Positions 8,610 to 17,186 of a DNA stretch of 64,000 nucleotides are shown piece by piece (positions within the stretch are counted from its first letter, which is position 1; each line of letters opens with the position of its first letter). Made by a program: the position numbers and the translations under genes. The notes under the pieces are model-generated. The model was not told the origin of the DNA and searched no databases. It saw nothing but the letters and a program-made list of their open reading frames with translations. The stretch comes from Mycobacterium sp. 852002-51057_SCH5723018 (GTDB lineage: Bacteria; Actinomycetota; Actinomycetes; Mycobacteriales; Mycobacteriaceae), in the NCBI RefSeq assembly GCF_001667035.1, contig NZ_LZIR01000078.1, positions 1 to 64,000 of the forward strand, written 5' to 3'.

Positions 8610-9733
8610 CCGGATCCACCCGACATCACGTTCAGCGCGACGCGGGCCCACGCGTTGTTGCCGTATCCGCGCGGATTCCACAGGGACGCAGCGGATTCCG
8701 GCTGCAAGGCACCCGTGTCGTCCCAGGCGCGGGCGGTGATGCGCAGCGGTCCCGGCGCGACGTCGACGAGCAGTGACCATGGCCGCCAGGACCATTTACC
8801 GGGCGCGGCGTGTAGCTCGGCCTGCCGCCAGCTGAGTCCGTCGTCGAGGGACACGTCGACTCGCTCGACGCTGCGGCCGTCGCCGGCGATGCCATAGCCG
8901 CGAATGGTCAGCTGACCCGGCGCCACCCGCTCGTCATCGGTGGGATCGAGGATGTCGCAGCTAAGCGCCAGAGACGACAACGAGATTCCCTCCCCCGCCG
9001 CGACGGAATCGGCGTCGGCGTCCGGCGGCAGGATCCGGTAATCGTGCGATTGAAAGTAGTTCTGCGACGGGCCCGGTTGGACCGTGATGTCGGTGACCCA
9101 CTTGACGCTGCGGGCACCGATGTACCCGGGAACCACCAGCCGTACCGGGCCGCCGTGGGCCCGGGGCAGCGGTTCGGAATTCATCTGCCAGGCGAGCAGA
9201 ACTTCCGGCGACATCGCCTTCTTGAGCGGGATCGACCCGCCGTAGGGCTGTGCGGGCTTGGCTTCCTCGGCTATGTCGGGAGCCTCGAACGCGACGTGCA
9301 GCCCGTCATCTCGGTCCGCCCCCGCGGCGGCCAGGACGTCGGCCAGCCGGACACCGCGCCACTCGGCGGTCGAGATTGCCCCGTGCGCCCACGGCTCTTT
9401 GCCGGGTATGGGCCGCACCCGCAGCAGCTCGGCGCGCCGATTGCCCGCGCACACCAGCGTCGCCACCACACGGTGCTGGGTGTATTCGGTGGTCAGCTGG
9501 TCGTAGGTCAGGACGAGCGGCCGCTCCACACGCCCATCGACCGTCAATTGCCACTGTGAGGGCGCGATGTCGGGGAAAGGGCCGTGATTGCGGGCATAAA
9601 ACGCGTCGACCGGGGTGATGTCGCTGCCGGCCAGTACCGCCGGCGGCGGTTCGGCGTTGTACGGATCGTTGCTATGCACGACCATCTCACCGCGCTTGCC
9701 CCACAGTGCCGTGGTAGGCGTCATGGCGATCAT
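8606..9733 (-). CDS. Sulfite oxidase-like molybdopterin oxidoreductase
   Basis: 375-residue protein of the sulfite oxidase/YedY fold. The molybdenum-ligating Cys lies in TLVCAGNRR (about residue 95), followed by the cofactor-pocket segment WAHGAISTAEWRGVRLADVL and the RAHGGPVRLVVPGYIGARSVKWV stretch. The C-terminal 120 residues form the Ig-like dimerisation domain (QLTIRGYGIAGDGRSVERV). There is no twin-arginine signal, so it is probably cytosolic. The ATG at 9733 is preferred; another at 9724 is possible. It is divergent from a LysR regulator across about 150 nt that carries two palindromes, so LysR control is likely. Actual substrate unknown. Confidence 0.87.
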   Translation of the reverse strand: MIAMTPTTALWGKRGEMVVHSNDPYNAEPPPAVLAGSDITPVDAFYARNHGPFPDIAPSQWQLTVDGRVERPLVLTYDQLTTEYTQHRVVATLVCAGNRRAELLRVRPIPGKEPWAHGAISTAEWRGVRLADVLAAAGADRDDGLHVAFEAPDIAEEAKPAQPYGGSIPLKKAMSPEVLLAWQMNSEPLPRAHGGPVRLVVPGYIGARSVKWVTDITVQPGPSQNYFQSHDYRILPPDADADSVAAGEGISLSSLALSCDILDPTDDERVAPGQLTIRGYGIAGDGRSVERVDVSLDDGLSWRQAELHAAPGKWSWRPWSLLVDVAPGPLRITARAWDDTGALQPESAASLWNPRGYGNNAWARVALNVMSGGSG

Positions 9734-9808
9734 TCTTACCGTCTCTCGCTCGGCTGGCGTTACGAGAAATCGTTCCTCGTTTCGACGGCCGGCGCCAGGG
9801 GTGCCCAC

Positions 9809-9824
9809 CTTGTGGGCTCACAAG
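9809..9824. promoter_or_regulatory. Palindrome CTTGTG-N4-CACAAG, putative LysR operator
   Basis: Perfect 6-bp inverted repeat with a four-base spacer, about 75 nt upstream of the molybdoenzyme start. It shares the CACAAG half-site and the preceding GCT with the second palindrome at 9850-9864. Confidence 0.5.
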
Positions 9825-9849
9825 CCTGCGTTGTGGCCTGGTGACGCTC

Positions 9850-9864
9850 ACAAGTATGACTTGT
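9850..9864. promoter_or_regulatory. Palindrome ACAAGT-ATG-ACTTGT, putative LysR operator
   Basis: Perfect 6-bp inverted repeat with a three-base spacer, centred about 41 bp (four helical turns) from the 9809 palindrome and ending 23 nt before the LysR start. Position and repeat suggest autoregulation and control of the divergent molybdoenzyme. Confidence 0.5.
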
Positions 9865-9887
9865 AGGCTGTCCGTCGGAGGATCGTG

Positions 9888-10829
9888 ATGCCGCTTAGCG
9901 CCCATATGCCAGACCTTTCCGCGCTGGAGATATTCCTGGCGATCGCCCGCACCGGCAGTATTGGCGCCGCGGGCAGGGAATTCGGGCTGACGCAGCAGGC
10001 GGCGTCGGCGCGGCTGGCATCGATCGAGGCTCAGACCGGCGTCGTGTTGGTCGTCAGGACGCCGCGCGGCTCGCAGCTGACAGCGGCCGGGGTTGTCGTG
10101 GCCGAGTGGGCGGATCGATTGCTCGACGTCGCCCAACACGTGGACGCCGGGTTAGCATCACTGCGATCCGAAAGGCGCAGGCGCGTCCGGGTCGCGGCCA
10201 GCCTGACGATCGCCGAACAACTCATGCCCCGGTGGCTGGTGTCGCTTCAGGTTGCGGCCCGCCGACTCGGCGCCAGCAGTCCCGAAATCATCATGACCGC
10301 GACCAACAGCGACCACGCAATCGCCGCCGTGCACGACGGCACCGCGGACCTGGGCTTCATCGAGACCCCTTATCTGCCAAAGGGATTACACACCCGGGTA
10401 GTCGGGCACGACGAGCTTGTGCTGGTGGTGGCCGCCGACCACAAGTGGGCTCACCGCCAGCGGCCCCTGTCCGCCGCGGAACTCAGCCGCACACCGCTGG
10501 TGTCCCGCGAACCGGGGTCGGGGACCCGCGATGCGTTGACCGCCGCCCTCCGGCGGGCGTTGGGCGAGACAGCGCCCCAAGCGCATCCTGCCCTCGAGCT
10601 GTCCTCGGCGGCCGCGGTCCGTGCCGCGGTGATCGCGGGCGCGGGCCCGGCCGTCATGAGCCGGCTGACGGTCGCCGACGACCTCGCCATCGGGCGGCTG
10701 CGGACGGTCGCCGTCCCCGAGTTGAACCTGAGCCGCCGCCTCCGCGCCATCTGGGTGGGCGGACGCACACCGCCGGCGGGGGCCGCCCGGGACTTGCTCA
10801 CCCACATCAGCGCCCAGGCCGCTCGTTAG
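9888..10829 (+). CDS. LysR family transcriptional regulator
   Basis: 313-residue LysR-type regulator. The N-terminal winged helix-turn-helix covers LEIFLAIARTGSIGAAGREF and LTQQAASARLASIEAQTG (about residues 9-50), followed by a linker helix and a periplasmic-binding-like effector domain (about 90-310). The ATG at 9888 is preceded by GGAGG with about 6 nt spacing; an overlapping GTG at 9885 is less likely. It is divergent from the sulfite-oxidase-like gene and presumably regulates it (inference from orientation and palindromes). The effector is unknown. Confidence 0.9.
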   Translation: MPLSAHMPDLSALEIFLAIARTGSIGAAGREFGLTQQAASARLASIEAQTGVVLVVRTPRGSQLTAAGVVVAEWADRLLDVAQHVDAGLASLRSERRRRVRVAASLTIAEQLMPRWLVSLQVAARRLGASSPEIIMTATNSDHAIAAVHDGTADLGFIETPYLPKGLHTRVVGHDELVLVVAADHKWAHRQRPLSAAELSRTPLVSREPGSGTRDALTAALRRALGETAPQAHPALELSSAAAVRAAVIAGAGPAVMSRLTVADDLAIGRLRTVAVPELNLSRRLRAIWVGGRTPPAGAARDLLTHISAQAAR

Positions 10830-11019
10830 CAGCTTTTCCCGCCATCTGATCCATCGCCGAACGTGCAGCCACCGCGAAAAATTGCCCCAGAATTCGCAAC
10901 CAGTACACGTTCGGTGGCGCGAGAAGCTTAGCCGCCCCCGAAAGGTTTTCTCGGCCAGCCCATTCGATCGACTGCCGGTAGCGGGGCAGCACCGGTTGGA
11001 CACCGATGCGCCATCGCAT
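10807..11019 (-). CDS. Small hypothetical protein coupled to nitroreductase
   Basis: Possible 70-residue protein whose ATG shares bases with the stop of the upstream nitroreductase gene (TGATG at 11017-11021), a layout typical of translational coupling. It has a basic, aromatic N-terminus (MRWRIGVQPVLPRYRQ), a central hydrophobic patch (YWLRILGQFFAVAARSAM) and a basic tail. No family recognised. Its 3' end overlaps the convergent LysR gene by 23 nt. Without conservation data it could be a chance frame. Confidence 0.4.
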   Translation of the reverse strand: MRWRIGVQPVLPRYRQSIEWAGRENLSGAAKLLAPPNVYWLRILGQFFAVAARSAMDQMAGKAANERPGR

Positions 11020-11495
11020 CACGCGGTGGGCGTCAGAAGAAACAGGCGAAATTCGCGGCCGCCGGCTCGATCCTGGGCGATCTGATAGTTCGGCCAATGC
11101 GCCAGGACCTCGGCCCACGCCCGGTCGCGTTCTTCGCCGGCGAGCAACCGCACGGTGGCGGTGAAGCCATGGCCCCGCCTGCGCACGCTGACGCGTTCTG
11201 CCGCTTTGAGATTCGCCGACCACGACGGGTGACGTTCCCGGCCCCAGTTGGAGCCGACCACCAGCAACCCCTCCTCGGCGGGCACGTATTGGACCGTGGC
11301 CGTGCGGGCCAGCCCGGTTTTGCGTCCCGAGGTGGTGAGCTGCACGTTGGGCAGGCCGGTGAGGTCCAGGACGCCGAGGCGTCCAGCGGTGACGAACCGA
11401 AGCAGGGCTTCGAGCAAGTCGGCGATCCGTCTCCCTCTGAGCACCAGCCAGCGGTATGCCGTCGGGTTTCGCGCCACCCGCTGCAGCGGATTCAC
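11019..11495 (-). CDS. F420-dependent nitroreductase (DDN) family protein
   Basis: 158-residue split-barrel protein of the deazaflavin-dependent nitroreductase family abundant in mycobacteria. The family signature is clear: VQLTTSGRKTGLARTATVQYV, then GLLVVGSNWGRERHPSWSANLKA and the tail NYQIAQDRAGGREFRLFLLTP. The GTG at 11495 gives NPLQRVARNPTAYRW, which fits the family length, and GGGGAA lies upstream. The enzyme probably uses F420H2 to reduce a quinone or other acceptor; substrate unknown. It is divergent from the downstream TetR gene and coupled to a small ORF by TGATG. Confidence 0.87.
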   Translation of the reverse strand: MNPLQRVARNPTAYRWLVLRGRRIADLLEALLRFVTAGRLGVLDLTGLPNVQLTTSGRKTGLARTATVQYVPAEEGLLVVGSNWGRERHPSWSANLKAAERVSVRRRGHGFTATVRLLAGEERDRAWAEVLAHWPNYQIAQDRAGGREFRLFLLTPTA

Positions 11496-11618
11496 GCGAT
11501 CACTGTATTCCCCGCGACCGCGGAGCGGGCATCGCCACGATGAATTCATCTTGACCGCGGACGATTTCGGATGCGCCGGCCGGGATAGGACGGCCGACCC
11601 TCCGTCGCCACGATTAAA

Positions 11619-11634
11619 TAAATCGCTTGATTTA
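11619..11634. promoter_or_regulatory. Palindrome TAAATC-GCTT-GATTTA, putative TetR operator
   Basis: Perfect 6-bp inverted repeat with four-base spacer in an AT-rich patch unlike the surrounding GC-rich DNA, ending 27 nt before the TetR start. Probably the TetR operator; it may also affect the divergent nitroreductase promoter. Confidence 0.5.
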
Positions 11635-11661
11635 AGCCGTAGGCCGGGGTTCACTGGGGCG

Positions 11662-12339
11662 ATGACCGCCGAGCGGATCGCCCGCTCCCCCAGATCGACG
11701 GGCACCCGTGAGGCGCTCTTGTCGGCCGCCGAGGTGCTGTTCGCCGAGCGCGGCATGTACGCCGTGTCCAACCGACAGATCAGCGAGGCCGCCGGCCAGG
11801 GCAACAACGCCGCCGCGTGCTATCACTTCGGGACGAGGACCGATCTGCTGCGCGCGATCGAAAGGAAGCACCGGCAGCCGATCGAGGCGTTGCGCACGCA
11901 GATGCTGGCCGACGTCGGTGATTCGACCGACCTGCGGGATTGGGTGAGCGCATTGGTGCGCCCCCTCACCGATCACCTCGCCGCGCTGGGCACCCCCAGC
12001 TGGTACGCGCGGTTCGCCGCGCAGGCGATGGCCGACCCCACGTACCGCCACGTCGTCACCAGGGACGCGCTGACATCCCCGATGCTGGTGAGAACGATCG
12101 ACGGCATCAACCGTTGCCTCCCCGACTTGCCCAGGCGAGTGCGCCACGAGCGAATCGTGATGGTGCGCAACGCGCTCATGCACACGTGCGCCGAGCACGA
12201 GGGCGCGCTGGCCGAGCACGGGCCGCCGTCGCGTTCCAGCTGGCCGGTCGCCGGCGAGGGGCTCATCGACGCGATCGTCGGCCTGTGGCGCGCGCCGGTC
12301 CATGTGAGCGCCGCCGATGAGAACCGAGGAGGACGATGA
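11662..12339 (+). CDS. TetR family transcriptional regulator
   Basis: 225-residue regulator. The helix-turn-helix is REALLSAAEVLFAERGMYA followed by SNRQISEAAGQGNNAAACYHFGTRTDLLRAI (residues about 15-65). The C-terminal ligand domain is about 150 residues. The ATG at 11662 is the first that fits the family N-terminus. The stop overlaps the P450 start (ATGA at 12336-12339), so it heads a plus-strand cluster with P450, amidohydrolase and two M24 proteins and probably regulates it. A palindrome lies just upstream. Confidence 0.9.
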   Translation: MTAERIARSPRSTGTREALLSAAEVLFAERGMYAVSNRQISEAAGQGNNAAACYHFGTRTDLLRAIERKHRQPIEALRTQMLADVGDSTDLRDWVSALVRPLTDHLAALGTPSWYARFAAQAMADPTYRHVVTRDALTSPMLVRTIDGINRCLPDLPRRVRHERIVMVRNALMHTCAEHEGALAEHGPPSRSSWPVAGEGLIDAIVGLWRAPVHVSAADENRGGR

Positions 12340-13559
12340 CCGACATCCCCACCGCCACCGAGATCCCCGAGTTTCCCATGACGCGGGCACCCGGTTGCCC
12401 GTTCGCGCCGCCTCCGACGGTATTGCAGTTCAACGCCGATAGGCAGTTGAGCAGGGTCCGGATCTGGGACCGCAGCACACCGTGGCTGATCCACGGCTAC
12501 GACGCGACACGGGCGTTGTTCGCCGATTCGCGCGCCAGCGTCGACGACCGGCTGCCGGGCTATCCGCACTGGAACGAGGGAATGCTGGCGACGGTGCACA
12601 CCCGGCCGCGCTCGGTGTTCACCTCCGACGCCGAAGAGCACACCCGATTTCGCCGGATGCTGTCAAAACCGTTTACCTTCAAGCGTGTCGAAGCGCTTCG
12701 CCCCGCGGTGCAGAAGATCACCGACGACCACATCGACGCCCTGCTGGCGGGGCCGCGGCCGGGCGACATCGTCAACACCCTGGCGCTGCCGGTGCCGTCG
12801 CTGGTCATCAGCCAACTGCTCGGCGTGCCCTACGAGGACGCGGACTTCTTTCAGCAGCAAGCCCACCGGGGCATGGGCCGCTACGCAACCGCCGAGGACA
12901 CGGCGCAGGGTGCCGCCTCGTTGGCGAAGTACCTGGCGAACTTGGTCCGGGCCAAGATGCAAAGCCCCTCCGAGGATTTGGTGTCCGACCTCGCCGAGCG
13001 GGTCAACGCGCAAGAGCTCAGCGTGCGCGAGGCCGCGCAGTTGGCCACCGGGGTGCTCATCGCCGGGCACGAGACCACCGCGAACATGCTCAGTCTGAGT
13101 GTGGCGGCCCTGCTGGAGCACCCCGATCAGCTGGAGCTGATGCGCGACGCCGACGACCCGAAGGTCATCGCCACCGGCGTGGAGGAGCTGATGCGGTATC
13201 TGAGCATCATCCAGACCGGTCAGCGTCGCATCGCCGTCGAGGACATCGAGATCGGCGGGGAGACCATCCGGGCCGGCGAGGGCATCATCCTCGACGTCGC
13301 GCCGGCGAACTGGGATGACCGCCAGTTCCCCGACCCGGACCGGTTGGAGCTGCGCCGCGAGGACGGCCCGCACGTCGGATTCGGTTACGGCCGCCACCAG
13401 TGCGTTGGTCAGCAGCTGGCCCGGATGGAATTGCAGATCGTTCTGCCCACCCTGCTGCGCCGCATCCCGACGCTGCGGCTCGCGGTGCCGCTCGACGAGC
13501 TTCCGTTCAAACACGACTCGCTGGCCTACGGTGTTTACGAGCTGCCCGTCACCTGGTGA
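12336..13559 (+). CDS. Cytochrome P450
   Basis: 407-residue soluble bacterial P450. Seen in order: C-helix region HTRFRRMLSKPFT, I-helix oxygen-activation motif AGHETTA, K-helix ExxR in EELMRYL, and the heme loop FGYGRHQCVGQQLAR with the axial Cys at about residue 352. The start overlaps the TetR stop. The CYP family cannot be named from motifs alone. With the downstream amidohydrolase and peptidase-fold genes it likely starts oxidation of a small xenobiotic or secondary metabolite (inference). Ferredoxin and reductase are not adjacent. Confidence 0.93.
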   Translation: MTDIPTATEIPEFPMTRAPGCPFAPPPTVLQFNADRQLSRVRIWDRSTPWLIHGYDATRALFADSRASVDDRLPGYPHWNEGMLATVHTRPRSVFTSDAEEHTRFRRMLSKPFTFKRVEALRPAVQKITDDHIDALLAGPRPGDIVNTLALPVPSLVISQLLGVPYEDADFFQQQAHRGMGRYATAEDTAQGAASLAKYLANLVRAKMQSPSEDLVSDLAERVNAQELSVREAAQLATGVLIAGHETTANMLSLSVAALLEHPDQLELMRDADDPKVIATGVEELMRYLSIIQTGQRRIAVEDIEIGGETIRAGEGIILDVAPANWDDRQFPDPDRLELRREDGPHVGFGYGRHQCVGQQLARMELQIVLPTLLRRIPTLRLAVPLDELPFKHDSLAYGVYELPVTW

Positions 13560-13587
13560 GAGAGGCGATCGGAACGAAGGGACGCTG

Positions 13588-14754
13588 ATGCCTGGTCAAA
13601 CCCGAACCCTGTATCCGGAGGGCGTGATCGGCGCGCCCAAGCACCGCCGCGGGCGCGCCGCGGAAGCGACCACCGGCCTGCCCGCCGGGACGGAGGTCTT
13701 CTCGGCCGACAACCACATCTCGGTGGCCGACGACATCTTCTACGAGCACTTCCCCGACGACCTGAAGGACTATGCCCCCCGGATCTGGTACGAGGACGGC
13801 GCATACCTGCTCGGTCGCCCGGGCCAGTCGATGGTGGTCGGCGATTTCAGCGCCGTGCTCATGCAATACGACGACCTTGCCGGCGCGGCCACCAACAACA
13901 TCGACGCCCGCATCCGTGAGCTCGCCGAAGACGGGATCGACAAGGAATTGGTCTTTCCCAACGCGGTGCTAGCCCTGTTTCACTATCCCGACAAAGACCT
14001 GCGCGAGCGGATTCTGCGTATCTACAACGAACACGTCGCCGGCGTACAGGAGCGCTCTGGCGGCCACTGCTATGGGGTCGGTTTGATCAACTGGTGGGAT
14101 CCGCGCGGCGCTCGGCGCACGCTGGCGGAGCTGAAGTCGTTGGGGCTCAAGACGTTTCTGATGCCCCTGAACCCGGGCAACGACGACAACGGCCACGTCA
14201 TCGACTACTCGAGCGCGGCGATGAGCGCCGTGTGGGACGAGATCGAGGAGGCCGGGATGCCGGTCACCCACCACATCGGCGAAAGCCAGCCGAAGTGCCC
14301 GAGCGAGGTCAACAGCGTCGCGGTTGCCATGATGGTGAACATCGACTCGTTTCGGGAGATGTTCTCCAAATACATCTTCGGCGGCATCCTCGACCGGCAT
14401 CCCGGGTTGCGGGTCGGCTGGTTCGAGGGTGGAATCGCTTGGGTGCCACCGGCTCTGCAAGACGCCGAACACGTCTTGGCCTCCTACCGGCACATGCTCA
14501 AACACCACCCCGAGCGCGAGATCCGCTACTACTGGGACAACCACATGTGCGCCTCTTTCATGGTCGACGGCCTGGGCCTCGACCAGATCGACGACATCGG
14601 AATCGACAAAGTGATGTGGTCGTCCGACTATCCGCACAACGAAAGCACTTTCGGCTACTCGGAAAGGTCGCTGGCCGCGGTGGTCGACGCCGTCGGTCCC
14701 GAGGACGCCGTGCAGGTCGTCAGCGGCAACGTCAGAAAGTTTCTGGGCGTTTAG
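13588..14754 (+). CDS. Amidohydrolase family (metal-dependent hydrolase/decarboxylase)
   Basis: 388-residue TIM-barrel enzyme of the amidohydrolase-2 (ACMSD-like) family. Visible elements: N-terminal SADNHISVADD (metal-site His region), the central HHIGESQP (His), GRWLFEGG-like segment RVGWFEGGIAWVPP, and the C-terminal DYPHNESTFG with the conserved metal Asp. It starts with ATG at 13588, 28 nt after the P450 stop. Members hydrolyse C-N or C-O bonds or decarboxylate aromatic acids; the substrate here is unknown. A second family member lies at 44133-45401. Confidence 0.88.
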   Translation: MPGQTRTLYPEGVIGAPKHRRGRAAEATTGLPAGTEVFSADNHISVADDIFYEHFPDDLKDYAPRIWYEDGAYLLGRPGQSMVVGDFSAVLMQYDDLAGAATNNIDARIRELAEDGIDKELVFPNAVLALFHYPDKDLRERILRIYNEHVAGVQERSGGHCYGVGLINWWDPRGARRTLAELKSLGLKTFLMPLNPGNDDNGHVIDYSSAAMSAVWDEIEEAGMPVTHHIGESQPKCPSEVNSVAVAMMVNIDSFREMFSKYIFGGILDRHPGLRVGWFEGGIAWVPPALQDAEHVLASYRHMLKHHPEREIRYYWDNHMCASFMVDGLGLDQIDDIGIDKVMWSSDYPHNESTFGYSERSLAAVVDAVGPEDAVQVVSGNVRKFLGV

Positions 14755-14755
14755 C

Positions 14756-15991
14756 ATGAGTCACTCACTCACGGCCCGGGGCTCGGTGATCGACATTCCG
14801 GATGAGCCGGATTGGGCGCGCATGCGTTCGGAGATCGGCGCACGGCTTCGCGGTGCGATGGCCGACCACGGCGTCGACGCGCTCGTCCTGTTGATGAACG
14901 GCTACGTAGGCTATGCGACTGGCGCAATTTGGCCCTTGCTCGACGCCGGCCTTTCGCATGTCGAGCGCCCGGTGGCGGTCGTACTGGCCGACGACGAACA
15001 TCCACACCTGTTCATGCCGTTTCGCGGCGGCGCCACCGCGGAGCAGCCGGTGCCCGAGGACCATCTGCACGGCCCGGTTTATCTCGAATTCGACCAGGGG
15101 GTAGCGGAATTCGCCCGCGTGCTGGCCGATTTGATCCCGCGGGACGCGACCGTCGCCGTCGACGAGCTGACCGGCGCCATGCGGCGCTCGGCGGCCACAC
15201 TGTTCGGACCGACGCCGCCGTACGACGCGGCGATCGTCGTCGGCGCGGCCCAGTTGGTCAAGACCCGCGACGAGATCTCCTGTCTGCGCCGTGCCTCGCG
15301 CATCACCGAGGAGGCCGTGGTGGACGTGCAGAAGGCGTTGACGCCGGGGGTTCGACAGATCGACCTTTCGGCGATGCTGGTGCGCCGCGCTTTCGAGCTG
15401 GGCGCCACCACCAACATGCTCGAGGCCATCTGGCAGGTGATGCCCAGCTCGCGGGAGGCCGGTGTGTGGACGACCCACGGTGATCTCGCGCTGCCCCTGC
15501 TCCCCACCGCGCGCGAACTGGCCGCCGGCGATGTGTTGTGGACCGACATCAGCATCAGTTACGCCGGATACTGCTCGGACTTCGGGCGAACCTGGCTGGT
15601 CGGTGCCGAACCTACGCCGCGGCAGCGGGACCAATTCCGTCAGTGGCGCGCCATCCTGGACGCGACGCTGTCGGTCACCAAGGCCGGTGCCACGTCGGGT
15701 GACCTGGCGCGCGCGGCGATCGCTGCCAACGGCGGCCGCAAGCCGTGGCTGCCGCACTTCTATCTGGGCCATGGTATCGGCACCTACCCCGCCGAAGCGC
15801 CGATGATCGGCACCGATCTCGGCGAGGAATTCGACGACAACTTCGTCTTCCCGGCCGGCATGGTCCTGGTGCTCGAGCCGGTGGTGTGGGAGGACGGCAC
15901 GGGCGGCTATCGCAGTGAGGAGATCGTGGTGATCACCGAGGACGGCTACACGCCGATCACCGACTACCCCTACGCACCCTATGGCGACTGA
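14756..15991 (+). CDS. M24 family metallopeptidase (creatinase/Xaa-Pro peptidase-like)
   Basis: 411-residue 'pita-bread' enzyme. The N-terminal creatinase-like domain covers about residues 1-165, the catalytic domain the rest. All five dimetal ligands are present: Asp264 (TDISISYAGYCSDFGRTW), Asp275, His339 (LGHGIGTYP), Glu374 (LVLEPVVWEDG) and Glu388 (GYRSEEIVVIT). It begins one base after the amidohydrolase stop and overlaps the next M24 gene by 11 nt. Although the fold is peptidase-like, the P450/amidohydrolase context suggests a small C-N bond substrate (inference). Confidence 0.88.
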   Translation: MSHSLTARGSVIDIPDEPDWARMRSEIGARLRGAMADHGVDALVLLMNGYVGYATGAIWPLLDAGLSHVERPVAVVLADDEHPHLFMPFRGGATAEQPVPEDHLHGPVYLEFDQGVAEFARVLADLIPRDATVAVDELTGAMRRSAATLFGPTPPYDAAIVVGAAQLVKTRDEISCLRRASRITEEAVVDVQKALTPGVRQIDLSAMLVRRAFELGATTNMLEAIWQVMPSSREAGVWTTHGDLALPLLPTARELAAGDVLWTDISISYAGYCSDFGRTWLVGAEPTPRQRDQFRQWRAILDATLSVTKAGATSGDLARAAIAANGGRKPWLPHFYLGHGIGTYPAEAPMIGTDLGEEFDDNFVFPAGMVLVLEPVVWEDGTGGYRSEEIVVITEDGYTPITDYPYAPYGD

Positions 15992-17114
15992 GGTCGCGCC
16001 CGACCCCCGCCCGCTGCGGACGGGGCGCCGGGAACGGGCCCTGGCCCAGATGGACGCGCACGACCTCGACGTCTTGGTGTTGGGGCGACAAGCCAATGTC
16101 CGCTATGTCACCGGCGCGCCCCAACTCTGGATAGCCGGGACCAGGCCGTTCGGCCCGGTCTGTGTGGTGGTCCGCGCCACCGGGGACATCTACCTCAACA
16201 GCACCGACGACGAGGGGGTTCCCGACGAGATCGGCCGCGACCACCTCTACGGGCTGGCCTGGAATCCCATGACCCTCGTCGGGGTGTTGAAGAGCATCGA
16301 GGGCGCGGCGTCGGCGCGGCGGGTCGGAACCGATGCGATTACACCGACTTTCGCGGCGTTGCTGCCCGAGGCGTTCCCGAATGCCGAACTCGTCGACGCC
16401 GAGCCGGCCATGCGCGCGGCGCGCCGGATCAAGACGCCCGACGAGATCGCGGCGATGGGCCCGGCGCTGCGTGTGGCCGAGCGTGGAATCGCCGCTGCCG
16501 TCGCGGAATTGCGGCCGGGGCGCTCCGAACGCACGCTCACCGGGGCCGTGCTCGAGGCCATGGCCGCCGGCGGGGTGAGCACCCCGGCCACCCAGGACGC
16601 CGCGTGGGTGACGCCGCGGGAGCACCCATGGCGGCGCCCGGGTGCCACCGGCGAGGTGAGGGCTGGCGACCTGGTGGCATTGGCTGCCGGCGCGCTCGCG
16701 GACGGGTATGTCGGCGAGGTCGGCCGGACCTGGGTGGCCGGCGATGCCGCCGACGGGCCGGCCCGCAAGCTCTTCGGCCGCTCGAATGCCTTGCACGAAA
16801 GGTTGATCGGCGCCTGCCGTCCCGGCGCACCGGCCAGTGGGCTGCTCACCGCCTACGAGGCGGTCGGCGAGGCGCTGCCGCCCATGGCCGTCGCGCACGG
16901 GCTGGGCCTGGGTTTCGATCCACCCGTCGTGACCGAAACCCTATGTGCGGCTGGCGAAGACGACCGCCTCGACGCCGGGATGGTGCTCGCGGTAACCGGC
17001 TACGTGTGGCAGCAGGGCGTGGGGGCGGTGTTCCGCCGTGACACCGTCTACATCACCGAGGAAGGCGCCGAGGTGCTGACCGCCAGCCCGTTGTGGGATG
17101 GGGCCGGCCGATGA
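15981..17114 (+). CDS. M24 family protein with degenerate metal site
   Basis: 377-residue paralogue of the preceding M24 gene, overlapping it by 11 nt. The fold motifs align (VALAAGALADGYVGEVGRTW, VAHGLGLGF, MVLAVTGYVW) but four of the five metal ligands are changed: the two Asp are Ala235 and Glu246, the two Glu are Thr339 and Arg353; only His306 remains. It is therefore unlikely to be a dimetal hydrolase and may be a structural or regulatory partner of the active copy, or a cofactor-free enzyme as creatinase is. Last gene of the TetR-P450 cluster. Confidence 0.85.
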   Translation: MATEVAPDPRPLRTGRRERALAQMDAHDLDVLVLGRQANVRYVTGAPQLWIAGTRPFGPVCVVVRATGDIYLNSTDDEGVPDEIGRDHLYGLAWNPMTLVGVLKSIEGAASARRVGTDAITPTFAALLPEAFPNAELVDAEPAMRAARRIKTPDEIAAMGPALRVAERGIAAAVAELRPGRSERTLTGAVLEAMAAGGVSTPATQDAAWVTPREHPWRRPGATGEVRAGDLVALAAGALADGYVGEVGRTWVAGDAADGPARKLFGRSNALHERLIGACRPGAPASGLLTAYEAVGEALPPMAVAHGLGLGFDPPVVTETLCAAGEDDRLDAGMVLAVTGYVWQQGVGAVFRRDTVYITEEGAEVLTASPLWDGAGR

Positions 17115-17186
17115 GGCATTGCGGGCGGAGCGCTTTGTAGAACAACACCACTCGCGCGGCCAGGGGGTGCGGAGGCGTCAGATCTC

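Noticed and set aside
14765..16096. 443-residue minus-strand frame
   Set aside because: Antisense to the M24 gene with clear catalytic motifs; no protein family features of its own.
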